From Oscillospiraceae bacterium (lineage in GTDB: Bacteria > Bacillota > Clostridia > Oscillospirales > Ruminococcaceae): 19,125 bases of DNA. The notes under the pieces are model-generated. The model was not told the origin of the DNA. It searched no databases and saw only the letters and a list, made by a program, of their open reading frames with translations. The DNA lies in assembly GCA_017451665.1 (NCBI GenBank), contig JAFTNX010000165.1:1-19125 (forward strand). The letters are read 5' to 3'. This document shows, in pieces, positions 7,211-14,688 of the stretch. Made by a program: the position numbers and the translations under genes. Numbering within the stretch: the stretch's first letter is position 1; each line of letters opens with the position of its first letter.

Positions 7211-8292
7211 CAGTCACCAAAAGATATTCCCATATCTCTTGCAGTAAGGATAAGCTGATGGTCATCAGGCACAAGCTTTGGCTTTCCTGCAATGTCAATG
7301 AGCTTGTTTTCTGTGACATTTTCCTTAACCATAGCTACTGTGTAACCAAACTTTTCTTCCTTGATAAGCTGTGCAGCACGAACACCAAACTTTGTTGCAA
7401 GCACTCTGTCGTAAGCCGACGGACTTCCACCTCGGAGCATATGACCAGGCACACAAACTCTTGTTTCCATTCCCGTTTTAGCCTGAATTTCCTTTGCAAT
7501 TCTGTTTGAAGCTGTTGTTTCCCCACGCTCAGCACGGAGTCTTGCACGCTCTTTCTTTTTGAGCTTTGCCTCTTCGGTATCAAATGCACCCTCAGCTACT
7601 GCTAAAATCGAAAATGCCTTGCCGTTTTTAGCTCTCTTTTCGCAAGCCTCAGCAAGCTTGTCAATGTCAAATGGAATTTCAGGAAGTACAATCATGTCAG
7701 CTCCCCCTGCTATTCCTGAATAAAGTGTAAGCAAGCCTGCCTTGTTTCCCATGATTTCAACAACCATAATTCTGTCATGTGAATCTGCTGTTGAGTGAAG
7801 TCTGTCAATTACATCAGTTGCAATGTCAACTGCTGTGTGAAAACCAAAAGTAACACTTGTTCCGTAAATGTCATTGTCAATAGTCTTAGGAAGTCCGATA
7901 ACGTTAAGACCTTCCTGTGAAAGAAGATTGGCAGTCTTGTGAGTGCCGTTTCCACCTAAAGTCAAAAGACAATCAAGCTTCTGCTTTTTGTAGGTGTCCT
8001 TCATAGCCTTAACCTTGTCAACGTTGTCCTCTTCAATTACAAGCATCTTTTTGTAAGGTGTTCTCTTTGTACCAAAAATAGTTCCACCTCTTGTTAAAAT
8101 GCCCGAAAAATCCGAAGGCTTCATTTCCTTGCATTCGTTGTTAATAAGTCCCGAGTAACCGTCATTTATACCGATAATTTCAACATCATCAGTTCCAAAA
8201 AGCTGATAACAAGCCTTAGCAGCTCCTCTTATTGTCGCATTAAGTCCAGGGCAGTCCCCACCACTTGTCAGAATACCAATTCTTCTTTTCAT
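7210..8292 (-). CDS. pfkA: 6-phosphofructokinase
   Basis: The product phosphorylates fructose 6-phosphate to the 1,6-bisphosphate in glycolysis. I start it at the ATG at 8292 (360 residues), because AAAGGA lies 10 nt upstream; a TTG three codons earlier would touch the ribosome site. Visible motifs are ILTSGGDCPGLN (N-terminal nucleotide loop), GGNGTHKT (residues 113-120), PKTIDND (135-141, catalytic D139), MVVEIMG and PGHMLRGGSPS. The Gly at the E. coli G104 position (G116) predicts ATP use. Lys at the position equivalent to 124 (K136) is instead typical of PPi-type enzymes, and N115 replaces the usual Asp. A Lys/Arg-rich insertion (about residues 236-262) makes it longer than the roughly 320-residue E. 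coli enzyme. Confidence 0.93.
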   Translation of the reverse strand: MKRRIGILTSGGDCPGLNATIRGAAKACYQLFGTDDVEIIGINDGYSGLINNECKEMKPSDFSGILTRGGTIFGTKRTPYKKMLVIEEDNVDKVKAMKDTYKKQKLDCLLTLGGNGTHKTANLLSQEGLNVIGLPKTIDNDIYGTSVTFGFHTAVDIATDVIDRLHSTADSHDRIMVVEIMGNKAGLLTLYSGIAGGADMIVLPEIPFDIDKLAEACEKRAKNGKAFSILAVAEGAFDTEEAKLKKKERARLRAERGETTASNRIAKEIQAKTGMETRVCVPGHMLRGGSPSAYDRVLATKFGVRAAQLIKEEKFGYTVAMVKENVTENKLIDIAGKPKLVPDDHQLILTARDMGISFGD

Positions 8293-8331
8293 AAAACACA
8301 AATCCTTTCAATATTATGTAAAAAAGGTCTG

Positions 8332-8356
8332 AAAAAGGGCGAAAATTTCGCCCTTT
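8332..8356 (-). terminator. Terminator after the chemoreceptor gene
   Basis: An 11-bp near-perfect inverted repeat (8334-8344 with 8346-8356, effective loop a few nt) with T residues following on the minus strand. It lies 7 nt after the chemoreceptor stop and upstream of pfkA. Confidence 0.85.
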
Positions 8357-8362
8357 AATCAT

Positions 8363-10648
8363 TTAATATTTGTCGTCCTCGTCGTTGATTGATTCAGGAT
8401 TGAATTCCTCATCATCGTCAAGGATAATCTTAACTTCTTCATCGTCAGGGTCGTCCGGATAAGCAAAGCTTGATACAGGCGCCGGCTCATCATCAGGGTC
8501 ATCAGGATATGCAAAAGCAGATGCAGGTGCAGGTCCGTCATCGTCATCAGGATAAGCGTAAGCAAAACCAGAAGAAGCAGGTGCAGGCTCGTCATCATCA
8601 TCAGGATAAGCAAAGCTTGAAATTCCCGAAGATGTAGCAGGTCCGTCATTGTCTGAAACGTAATCATACATTCCGGCACCCGGCATTGTAGCCTTGCCAC
8701 CACTCTTTGAAAGCTTAAATCTTGCAATCATGTTCTTTAAGATAAGTGACTGGCTTGAAAGCTCTTCACTTGCAGATGCAGAACCAACAGCTGTTGAAGT
8801 ATTGCTTGCAACTACTGCAGAAATCTGGTCTACACCGGTGTTAATCTGAACGATAGCTTCTGCCTGATGGTCTGATGCGTCAGCAATGTCTCTTACGAGC
8901 TTCTGGATTTCCTGTGAGTCTTCCACAATCTTGTTAAGTGAACCAGCTGTCTGACCGGCAATGTCAGAACCTCTTGAAATAGCGTCAGCTGAATTTTCAA
9001 TAAGAGCAGCAGTCTGCTTAGCAGCCTCAGCACTCTTAGAAGCAAGTCGTCTAACTTCGTCAGCAACTACACCAAAGCCCTTTGAACCTTCTCTTGCAGC
9101 TTCAACAGCAGCGTTAAGAGCAAGGATATTTGTCTGGAATGAAATTTCGTCGATAACCTTGATAATCTTTGAGATTTCAGCAGAAGATTCGCTGATTTCG
9201 CCCATAGCAGCAAGCATCTTTTCCATGTCCTTGTTACATTCAGCAATAGCGTCAGCGTTGTTCTGAACAATCATGTAAGCTTCCTTAGCAGACTTAGCGT
9301 TCTGAGTTGTCTGATTTGAAACGTCAGTAATTGTAGCTGAAAGCTCTTCGATTGAGCTTGCCTGCTGAGTTGAACCCTGTGAAAGGCTCTGTGCATTGTT
9401 TGAAACCTGAACAGCACCTGATGATACCTGTTCAGCAGCGATATTGATACTTGCAAATGTATCTGAAAGTGATTCAAGAATTGCGTTGAATGTAGACTTA
9501 ATCTTGATGAAGTCGCCCTTGAATGTACCGTCAACTCTGTGACTGAGATTACCTTCAGAAATGTTTGTAAGAGCAACTGTGATAAGATTGATGTACTGTC
9601 TCAGTGAAACAACAGTTTCTTCAAGTGAATTTGAAAGAACTCCAAGTTCGTCCTTTGAATAACATACGTCAACCGGGTCAGAAAGGTTACCCTGTGAAAG
9701 AGCTCTCAGACGCTGAGTTGTGTTAACGATAGGCTTTGAAATAGTTCTTGCAAAGAAGATACTGAGAATAACTACGCCGATAAAGAGAACACTAGCAGCA
9801 ATCAGAACCTTCAGACCACCTACGTCAGCGATTGAGAGATATTCATCTCTGTCACAGATAACGATAAGTGTAGCATTGATTGTTCCTGCTCTCTTGTATG
9901 CAGCAATCTTTTCTGAATCCTTGGTTTCAAATTCGCCGAAACCACTCTTTTCCTTAAGAGCCTTCTTGATGAATTCAGCCTCTTCCTTATATTCCTTGTC
10001 GTTCTTAGCAAGATTGATAGCGTTGTGCTGTTTTGTCTTTGAAGCTCCACTGCTTGTTACAGTAGTACCCTCTGCATCAATAACAACAAGCTCACCTGTT
10101 TCGCCGAATTCAGACTTTTTAAAGTGTTCTGCAAGAACGTCGATAGAATATGTAACTGTAACTGCACCAACAACTGTGTCAGCGTTTGTCATAGGAACAG
10201 CAATTGAATAGCCTACCATAACATCATTTGAAACAATGTCAGAAACAACAGCCTTCTTTGTGTCGATAGCACTTTTTACAATTTCATCAACACCTGCGTC
10301 AGCAGTAATTGAGCCGTATGACTTGATAAGTGTTCCTGATGCATTAAAAATAGCAAAATCGTTTCTGTATTCATCGCTGATACCCATTTCAATCATCTGA
10401 AGCTTTGTATCATCGTCAGCTTCAAAAAACATTGAATTGTTTACAACAGAATACAAGCTGTCCTGCTGGTTTGTAATCAACACGTCAATAACCTCAGCAG
10501 ACTGCTGTGCCATTGGTTTGAGTGTTTTTTCCAGCGTGCTTTCAACAGCTGATTTAGAAGATGTTACGCCGATAAAGCCCAGGACACCAACAATAACAAC
10601 TGTCAGCCCAAGAATCATTATGAGCAATTTAGAACGCAGACTTTTCAT
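8363..10648 (-). CDS. Methyl-accepting chemotaxis protein with acidic repeat tail
   Basis: This 761-residue transmembrane chemoreceptor has TM1 at about residues 8-29, an extracytoplasmic dCache-like ligand domain (36-270), TM2 at 277-299, HAMP at 300-352 and a second HAMP-like segment at 353-406. The cytoplasmic signalling hairpin (about 410-645) has the conserved tip IDEISFQTNILALNAAVEAA. It should control CheA through CheW, neither of which is in the window. After residue 650 the protein carries an unusual tail: four copies of FAYPDD-D/P-D-x-PAP units (679-739), then an Asp/Glu-rich end closing DEDDKY. No C-terminal CheR-tethering pentapeptide is evident. It is a single-gene unit with its own promoter and terminator. 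The ligand cannot be told from sequence. Confidence 0.95.
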   Translation of the reverse strand: MKSLRSKLLIMILGLTVVIVGVLGFIGVTSSKSAVESTLEKTLKPMAQQSAEVIDVLITNQQDSLYSVVNNSMFFEADDDTKLQMIEMGISDEYRNDFAIFNASGTLIKSYGSITADAGVDEIVKSAIDTKKAVVSDIVSNDVMVGYSIAVPMTNADTVVGAVTVTYSIDVLAEHFKKSEFGETGELVVIDAEGTTVTSSGASKTKQHNAINLAKNDKEYKEEAEFIKKALKEKSGFGEFETKDSEKIAAYKRAGTINATLIVICDRDEYLSIADVGGLKVLIAASVLFIGVVILSIFFARTISKPIVNTTQRLRALSQGNLSDPVDVCYSKDELGVLSNSLEETVVSLRQYINLITVALTNISEGNLSHRVDGTFKGDFIKIKSTFNAILESLSDTFASINIAAEQVSSGAVQVSNNAQSLSQGSTQQASSIEELSATITDVSNQTTQNAKSAKEAYMIVQNNADAIAECNKDMEKMLAAMGEISESSAEISKIIKVIDEISFQTNILALNAAVEAAREGSKGFGVVADEVRRLASKSAEAAKQTAALIENSADAISRGSDIAGQTAGSLNKIVEDSQEIQKLVRDIADASDHQAEAIVQINTGVDQISAVVASNTSTAVGSASASEELSSQSLILKNMIARFKLSKSGGKATMPGAGMYDYVSDNDGPATSSGISSFAYPDDDDEPAPASSGFAYAYPDDDDGPAPASAFAYPDDPDDEPAPVSSFAYPDDPDDEEVKIILDDDEEFNPESINDEDDKY
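8432..8614 (-). repeat. Tandem repeat encoding the acidic Asp/Pro chemoreceptor tail
   Basis: Four imperfect in-frame units of about 12-17 codons each encode FAYPDD-type modules (residues 679-694, 695-711, 712-727, 728-739). Coding DNA shows repeated GGATAAGC and CATCATCATC-like blocks on the plus strand, consistent with slippage-driven expansion. Confidence 0.85.
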
Positions 10649-10704
10649 TTCCTTTTCCTCCTGTATAGTAAAACTTATATGAAAATAATCTGTAATTTAA
10701 AATA

Positions 10705-10733
10705 ATTGTATCACATTTGCACAATTTTTTCAA
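10705..10733 (-). promoter_or_regulatory. Promoter of the chemoreceptor gene
   Basis: On the minus strand, TTGAAA (10728-10733), a 17-nt spacer and TACAAT (10705-10710). An AGGAGG-type site lies directly before the start codon at 10648. Confidence 0.75.
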
Positions 10734-10751
10734 GGGGTTTCAGAGATTTTT

Positions 10752-10782
10752 TTGCATTTTTACAATAAAATTTCTATATACT
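10752..10782 (+). promoter_or_regulatory. Probable promoter of the deacetylase gene
   Basis: TTGCAT (10752-10757), then TATATA/TATACT (10775-10782) with 17 or 19 nt spacing depending on the register. It lies about 35 nt before the start and is divergent from the chemoreceptor promoter. The GAGAGGA ribosome site is at 10802-10810. Confidence 0.5.
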
Positions 10783-10816
10783 AATAAAAATAAACAATTT
10801 TGAGAGAGGATTTTTT

Positions 10817-11683
10817 ATGTCAAAAACAAAACTCACAAAAAACCAAACCCGTATATGTTTAATATGCACAACGATAATTTTTATTATAATAATTTTTGCA
10901 GATTATTTTTCACGGAATGTTTCACAAACAATGACAAAACAAAAAGGAATTTTCATTCCGATTATAATGTATCACTCAATAAGCCGTGACGAAAGTATGC
11001 AAAACGACTATGTAATTTCCCCAATCACCCTTGAAAAAGATATTGTCTATTTAAAACAAAAGGGCTATACTCCGATTTTTGTTCAGGAAATAATCGACTA
11101 TGTCCATATTGACACACCCCTCCCGGAAAAGCCGATAGTTCTCACCTTTGATGACGGTTTTTCCGATAATCTTGAATATCTTCTCCCACTCCTTGAAAAA
11201 TACGACTTCAAGGCTACCGTGTCTGTTGTGGGAAGCTATACTGAAATTTCCGACAACTCAAAAATAAATCCCTACCTTAAAAGTGAAGAAATCACAAAGC
11301 TTTATGAAAGCTGTCATGTAGAAATTGCAAATCATAGCTACGATATGCACAGCACGGGAGGAGTGCGTAACGGTTGCTCGATAATTTCAGGTGAAAGCTA
11401 TGAGGAATACCGGAATACCCTTCTCACCGACCTTGACAAAACCCAGAAATACCTTATGGAAAACTGTAAAATCCTGCCTACTGTGTTCACATACCCTTAC
11501 GGTTTCGTGTGTGAACCATCAATGAGAATTGTAAAATCAGCCGGCTTCAAAGCAAGTCTTGGGGTTGAAGAAAAGCCGAATTTCATAACAAAAGACCCCG
11601 ACTGCCTTTATAATTTAAATAGGTATAACCGCCCGTCAGGTATTGAAACAGAGGACTTTTTTGAAAAAGTGCTTGATTTTTGA
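10817..11683 (+). CDS. Membrane-anchored polysaccharide deacetylase (CE4, PgaB/IcaB-like)
   Basis: The 288-residue protein has an N-terminal membrane anchor (about residues 12-30) and an extracytoplasmic NodB-fold domain from about residue 46. Motif 1 is TFDDGF (110-115; D112 base, D113 metal ligand). Motif 2 is NHSYDMH (172-178), with the two histidines five residues apart. That spacing is as in PgaB/IcaB-type deacetylases and differs from the four-residue spacing of peptidoglycan deacetylases. Motif 3 is TYPYG (225-229). IPIIMYHSIS (47-56) is typical of this branch. A substrate such as poly-N-acetylglucosamine is likely but not shown; no glycosyltransferase partner is nearby. No terminator follows, but malQ has its own promoter. 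Confidence 0.88.
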   Translation: MSKTKLTKNQTRICLICTTIIFIIIIFADYFSRNVSQTMTKQKGIFIPIIMYHSISRDESMQNDYVISPITLEKDIVYLKQKGYTPIFVQEIIDYVHIDTPLPEKPIVLTFDDGFSDNLEYLLPLLEKYDFKATVSVVGSYTEISDNSKINPYLKSEEITKLYESCHVEIANHSYDMHSTGGVRNGCSIISGESYEEYRNTLLTDLDKTQKYLMENCKILPTVFTYPYGFVCEPSMRIVKSAGFKASLGVEEKPNFITKDPDCLYNLNRYNRPSGIETEDFFEKVLDF

Positions 11684-11741
11684 AGTTTAATTTTTGTTAC
11701 TTTGCATAAAATATTTTTGTAATTTTATTTGAAAGTCACTA

Positions 11742-11770
11742 TTTACAAAAGGCTTTTTTGTGTGTATACT
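11742..11770 (+). promoter_or_regulatory. Promoter of malQ
   Basis: TTTACA (11742-11747), exactly 17 nt, then TATACT (11765-11770). The expected transcription start near 11777 leaves a leader of about 130 nt before the malQ ATG. Confidence 0.8.
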
Positions 11771-11798
11771 TTAATATAGTTTATTAAAATTGAGGATT

Positions 11799-11882
11799 GT
11801 GTGAAAAAATACTTTTTCACACTGGTTTTGTGGCTTTCGATGCTAATAGCATCGATTTTACTATAAGCAAAACCAGCCACAA
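11799..11882 (+). ncRNA. Structured malQ leader with alternative pairings
   Basis: Hairpin 1 is a 10-bp stem (11799-11808 with 11813-11822). Next, CTGGTTTTG (11822-11830) can pair with CAAAACCAG (11868-11876), enclosing a 7-9-bp hairpin around 11837-11855. An alternative helix, TTGTGGCT (11828-11835) with AGCCACAA (11875-11882), shares bases with it, so both cannot fully form. The ribosome site AAGAAAGG (11888-11895) lies after the structure. I do not recognise a known riboswitch class; a regulatory leader is an inference. Confidence 0.5.
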
Positions 11883-11907
11883 CTCCCAAGAAAGGTAAAT
11901 TATTTTT

Positions 11908-13413
11908 ATGAAGAAAACTAAAATCGAAAATACCCGTTCATCGGGAATTATTCTGCATATTTCAAGCCTGCCTGACGACTACGGTATCGGCAGAATGGGA
12001 AAATCAGCTTATGAATTTGTTGACTGGCTTTCACTTGCAGGTCAGAAAATCTGGCAGATTTTACCACTTTCACCTACAAGCTTCGGCGACTCACCATATC
12101 AGAGCTTTTCTGTCAATGCGGGAAACCCTTACTTTATTGATTTGGAGCTTCTCACAAAAGAAAAGCTTCTCAAAAAGTCTGACTATTCACGCCTTGACTG
12201 GGGTAAGGATAAAAGCGAAATCGACTACGAAAAGATTTTTAAAAACACCTTTAAGGTGCTTAAAATCGCATACAAGAACTTCATAAAAAACGTAAGCGAC
12301 AAGTCGGATTTTGAAGCCTTCAAGGACAACAACAAATGGGTGCATTCCTATGGTCTTTTTATGGCACTCAAAACCGAACATAACGGCGCTTCCTGGGATA
12401 TGTGGGAAAAGGATTTGGTTTTCAGAAAGGAAAAGGCAATTAAAGATGCCGAAAAACGCCTTTGTGAGGAAATTGATTTCTACGCATTTTTGCAGTACAA
12501 ATTCTATGAACAGTGGGAAAATTTAAAGACCTACGCAAACAATAAGGGCATTAAAATTCTCGGGGATATCCCGATTTATGTAGCCTATGACAGCGTTGAG
12601 GTGTGGGAACAGCCTGAGCTTTTTTATCTTGATGAGGATAAAAAGCCTGTTGAAGTGGCTGGCTGTCCACCTGACTGCTTTTCGCCGACAGGTCAGCTTT
12701 GGGGAAACCCGCTTTACAACTGGGAATACCACAAGGAAACAGGTTATAAATTCTGGATTGACAGAATTTCAGCTGCAAGCAAGCTGTATGATACAATAAG
12801 AATTGACCATTTCAGAGGCTTTGACAGCTATTATTCAATTCCTTACGGCAACAAAGACGCTGTTATCGGAAAATGGAATAAGGGCGTGGGAATTGAGCTT
12901 TTCAAGACGGTAAATAACGCTTTGGGCAAAATTGATATTATCGCTGAGGACCTGGGATTTATCACAAAGTCTGTTGAAAGACTTCTCAAAAAGAGTGGCT
13001 ACCCTGGTATGAAGGTTTTAGAATTCGGCTTTGAGCCAAACGGAAAAAGTGGCTATCTCCCACACAATTTCAAGAACACAAACTGCGTTTGTTATACAGG
13101 CACTCACGATAACGACACAGCTTATGGCTGGGCAATGAGCCTTAAAGGTGACGAGCTTAAATACGCTAAGGAATATCTGGGCGTCAAGAATAAAAAGGCT
13201 ATCAGTGAGGCACTTGTGAAGCTTGCGTGGTCAAGTATTGCTGACAGGGCAATCGCACAGATGCAGGATATTCTGGGGCTTGGTAGCGAGGCGAGAATGA
13301 ATATTCCGTCAACTCTTGGCACAAACTGGAAATTCAGAACAAATAAGGATATGTTCACCGAAGAATTGGGTGTAAAGCTCAAAAACCTTACAGAAATTTA
13401 TAACAGAATTTAA
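11908..13413 (+). CDS. malQ: 4-alpha-glucanotransferase (amylomaltase, GH77)
   Basis: The 501-residue cytosolic enzyme transfers alpha-1,4-glucan segments between maltodextrins, releasing glucose, in starch/maltose or glycogen use. GH77 landmarks are clear: SSGIILHISSLPDDYGIG near the N-terminus, QILPLSPTSFGDSPYQ, and IRIDHFRGF with nucleophile D300. IIAEDLGFIT carries acid/base E347, and TGTHDNDT carries D401. Length matches bacterial MalQ and no residue is missing. It is preceded by a strong promoter and structured leader and followed by a strong hairpin terminator, so it appears monocistronic. No maltose transporter or phosphorylase lies nearby. Confidence 0.96.
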   Translation: MKKTKIENTRSSGIILHISSLPDDYGIGRMGKSAYEFVDWLSLAGQKIWQILPLSPTSFGDSPYQSFSVNAGNPYFIDLELLTKEKLLKKSDYSRLDWGKDKSEIDYEKIFKNTFKVLKIAYKNFIKNVSDKSDFEAFKDNNKWVHSYGLFMALKTEHNGASWDMWEKDLVFRKEKAIKDAEKRLCEEIDFYAFLQYKFYEQWENLKTYANNKGIKILGDIPIYVAYDSVEVWEQPELFYLDEDKKPVEVAGCPPDCFSPTGQLWGNPLYNWEYHKETGYKFWIDRISAASKLYDTIRIDHFRGFDSYYSIPYGNKDAVIGKWNKGVGIELFKTVNNALGKIDIIAEDLGFITKSVERLLKKSGYPGMKVLEFGFEPNGKSGYLPHNFKNTNCVCYTGTHDNDTAYGWAMSLKGDELKYAKEYLGVKNKKAISEALVKLAWSSIADRAIAQMQDILGLGSEARMNIPSTLGTNWKFRTNKDMFTEELGVKLKNLTEIYNRI

Positions 13414-13416
13414 CAC

Positions 13417-13451
13417 AAAATCGTGGAAGATTGTGCCTTCCACGATTTTTT
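13417..13451 (+). terminator. Bidirectional terminator after malQ
   Basis: A perfect 13-bp stem (13417-13429 with 13437-13449) with a 7-nt loop and T residues after it. The mirrored A-tract on the 5' side means it can also end the converging minus-strand gene at 13454. Confidence 0.92.
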
Positions 13452-13453
13452 TA

Positions 13454-14059
13454 TCAGATAATCACATACATTGTGCTATCATCAGGTGCCGGCAAAGCGT
13501 CGTATTCCTCCTGAGTGAGGGTTACGAGAGTTTTTACGGTGTCACTTGTAACGTAATTGTCAGGAAGCTGTTTTTCGATTTCTTCTGCTACAAGCTCTTC
13601 TGCAACAGAACTAATCTGTGCTTTAAAATCAGCAATAGCCTCTTCAATCTGTAAAAGAAGCTGTTCGCCAATGTCAGCTGGCAGACAATCCTCGTTTGAA
13701 ACCCCTACAACTTCAACTTCCCCGCCTGTGAAAATAATGCAGGTGTTGTCAGTAGGATTGAGGGCCTTGAGGGTAAGTTTCAGCTTCCCCGAAACAGCTG
13801 TAAAATCACTTGTTACCACAAAGTAGATTTTCAGAATGTCTTCAAGAATGTCAACAGAGAGAGTTGCTACTGCGAGGGTGTCTGAGGCATTGCGACCTTC
13901 CATAATAAAGCCGAATTCCGAAAGGTCGTAGCCACCGTAAAATCTGTCCATTTCAATAACGACAGTGTCGGCATTGTTTTCGCCTGTGCGCATAAGTGTA
14001 CGGATAGGCGAAGTGTTTAAGTCCTTGTGACTGACTTTGAGAGTTTTGATAATTATCAT
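13454..14059 (-). CDS. Orphan phage tail/baseplate-like protein
   Basis: The 201-residue protein resembles the N-terminal domain of phage baseplate upper/tail proteins (BppU-like). Its first 115 residues carry FGFIMEGRNASDTLAVATL and YFVVTSDFTAVSGKLKLTLKA, the alternating beta pattern of such domains. A helical/coiled Glu-rich stretch follows (about 130-165). The C-terminus, LTQEEYDALPAPDDSTMYVI, matches the closing motif common in phage tail fibres. No capsid, portal or lysis genes are present, so this is a prophage remnant or a domesticated gene. The A-rich AAGG ribosome site is only about 1 nt from the ATG, which is poor. A bidirectional terminator stands just upstream (14104-14134), and I see no convincing promoter in the 45 nt between. 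Confidence 0.65.
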   Translation of the reverse strand: MIIIKTLKVSHKDLNTSPIRTLMRTGENNADTVVIEMDRFYGGYDLSEFGFIMEGRNASDTLAVATLSVDILEDILKIYFVVTSDFTAVSGKLKLTLKALNPTDNTCIIFTGGEVEVVGVSNEDCLPADIGEQLLLQIEEAIADFKAQISSVAEELVAEEIEKQLPDNYVTSDTVKTLVTLTQEEYDALPAPDDSTMYVII

Positions 14060-14103
14060 TCCTTTTTTTAGATTTTCCGTTCCATAAATAGCCGAAAAAC
14101 AGC

Positions 14104-14134
14104 AAAAAGTTGCACATCAGCGTGCAACTTTTTT
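14104..14134. terminator. Bidirectional hairpin terminator
   Basis: A 12-bp perfect stem (14104-14115 with 14122-14133), flanked by A-runs on one side and T-runs on the other, so it can work in both directions. It lies just upstream of the tail-like gene and insulates it from the minus-strand XRE gene. Confidence 0.85.
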
Positions 14135-14201
14135 AAAAATAATTTTAAACTTCTGCCTTTTGAATAAAAGTTGTATGGTGAATTTGTAGAATGTTAATAA
14201 A

Positions 14202-14231
14202 AAAGCGTACAGAGTTTTCTCCGTACGCTTT
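14202..14231 (-). terminator. GCGTACGG-type terminator, copy 1 (after the XRE gene)
   Basis: A stem of 13 positions with one mismatch (14202-14214 with 14219-14231) and a TTTT loop (plus strand); on the minus strand it ends in CGCTTTTTTATT. The sequence is identical to the terminator at 14867-14896 and close to that at 17784-17810. Confidence 0.85.
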
Positions 14232-14243
14232 AATTGTGCATTG

Positions 14244-14293
14244 AAAAAGCCTTTTGCCCCTCACTTTTTAAGCCGAGCGTCAAGCGAGGCGAT
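14244..14293 (-). repeat. Dispersed repeat A (GCCGAGC...GCGAGGCGA), copy near XRE
   Basis: About 50 bp that recur nearly unchanged, in inverted orientation, at 17249-17297. They include a CCTTTTGCCC...TCACTTTTTAAGCCGAGC block and AAGCGAGGCGAT. Shorter versions lie at 1076-1090 and 17846-17871. Read on the minus strand it lies between the XRE stop and its terminator, i.e. in the 3' UTR. The rest of the roughly 320-bp non-coding stretch 14060-14379 holds two small hairpins (CGAAGG/CCTTCG near 14308 and GAAACC/GGTTTC near 14351). Confidence 0.8.
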
Positions 14294-14379
14294 GACCGCC
14301 GTCACTCGAAGGCATTGACCTTCGCAAATTTATAAATAGGCGAGGTCGGTGAAACCGTCAGGGTTTCATTGTCAATTGT

Positions 14380-14592
14380 TCACCAGTATTTATCCTTTTT
14401 GTTTGTCAACCCCGAAAGATAATCAAGAGAAACGTTGTAGTATTTTGCTAAGGTAATCATCACATCAAGTGGTGGCACTCTTTCGCCGTTTTCATACCTG
14501 ATGTAACTGTTTTTGCTGATAAATGCAATTTCTGAGCATTTCTGCTGAGTGAGGTCGTTATCCTCTCTCATGTCCCTGAGCCTTGTTTTCAT
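14380..14592 (-). CDS. XRE-family (Cro/CI-like) small repressor
   Basis: Starting at the ATG at 14592 (GAGGTG 6 nt upstream), the product is 70 residues, essentially one helix-turn-helix domain. Segments are MKTRLRDMREDNDLTQQ (helix 1-2), the recognition region AFISKNSYIRYENGERVPP (about 23-41), and the closing LAKYYNVSLDYLSGLTN typical of XRE proteins. No dimerisation or RecA-cleavage domain is attached. It is divergent from a 58-residue ORF, and two matching dyads lie in the 97 nt between them, likely its operators. It sits next to a phage tail-like gene, so a phage or mobile-element origin is likely. A CAATTGT unit ends at its stop codon. Confidence 0.9.
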   Translation of the reverse strand: MKTRLRDMREDNDLTQQKCSEIAFISKNSYIRYENGERVPPLDVMITLAKYYNVSLDYLSGLTNKKDKYW

Positions 14593-14623
14593 GTTCAACA
14601 CCTCATTTACATAGTAGCAAAAA

Positions 14624-14637
14624 ACTCCGTTCGGGGT
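14624..14637. promoter_or_regulatory. Operator-like dyad O1 (ACYCC-N4-GGGGT)
   Basis: ACTCC-GTTC-GGGGT, an imperfect dyad that extends with one outer pair (AA/TT side). It shares its pattern with the dyad at 14647-14660, 23 bp away, and its last base is the first base of the rightward -35 box. Confidence 0.55.
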
Positions 14638-14665
14638 TGACAAATCACCCCATATGGGGTATTAT
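14637..14665 (+). promoter_or_regulatory. Promoter of the 58-residue ORF, with operator in its spacer
   Basis: TTGACA (14637-14642), 17 nt, TATTAT (14660-14665; TATAAT also at 14663-14668). The 14-bp perfect palindrome ACCCC-ATAT-GGGGT (14647-14660) fills the spacer, so a bound repressor would block RNA polymerase. On the opposite strand a TTGTCA (14638-14643) overlaps the same -35, a possible divergent promoter for the XRE gene. Confidence 0.7.
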
Positions 14666-14688
14666 AATCAATATGAGGTGAATTATTT

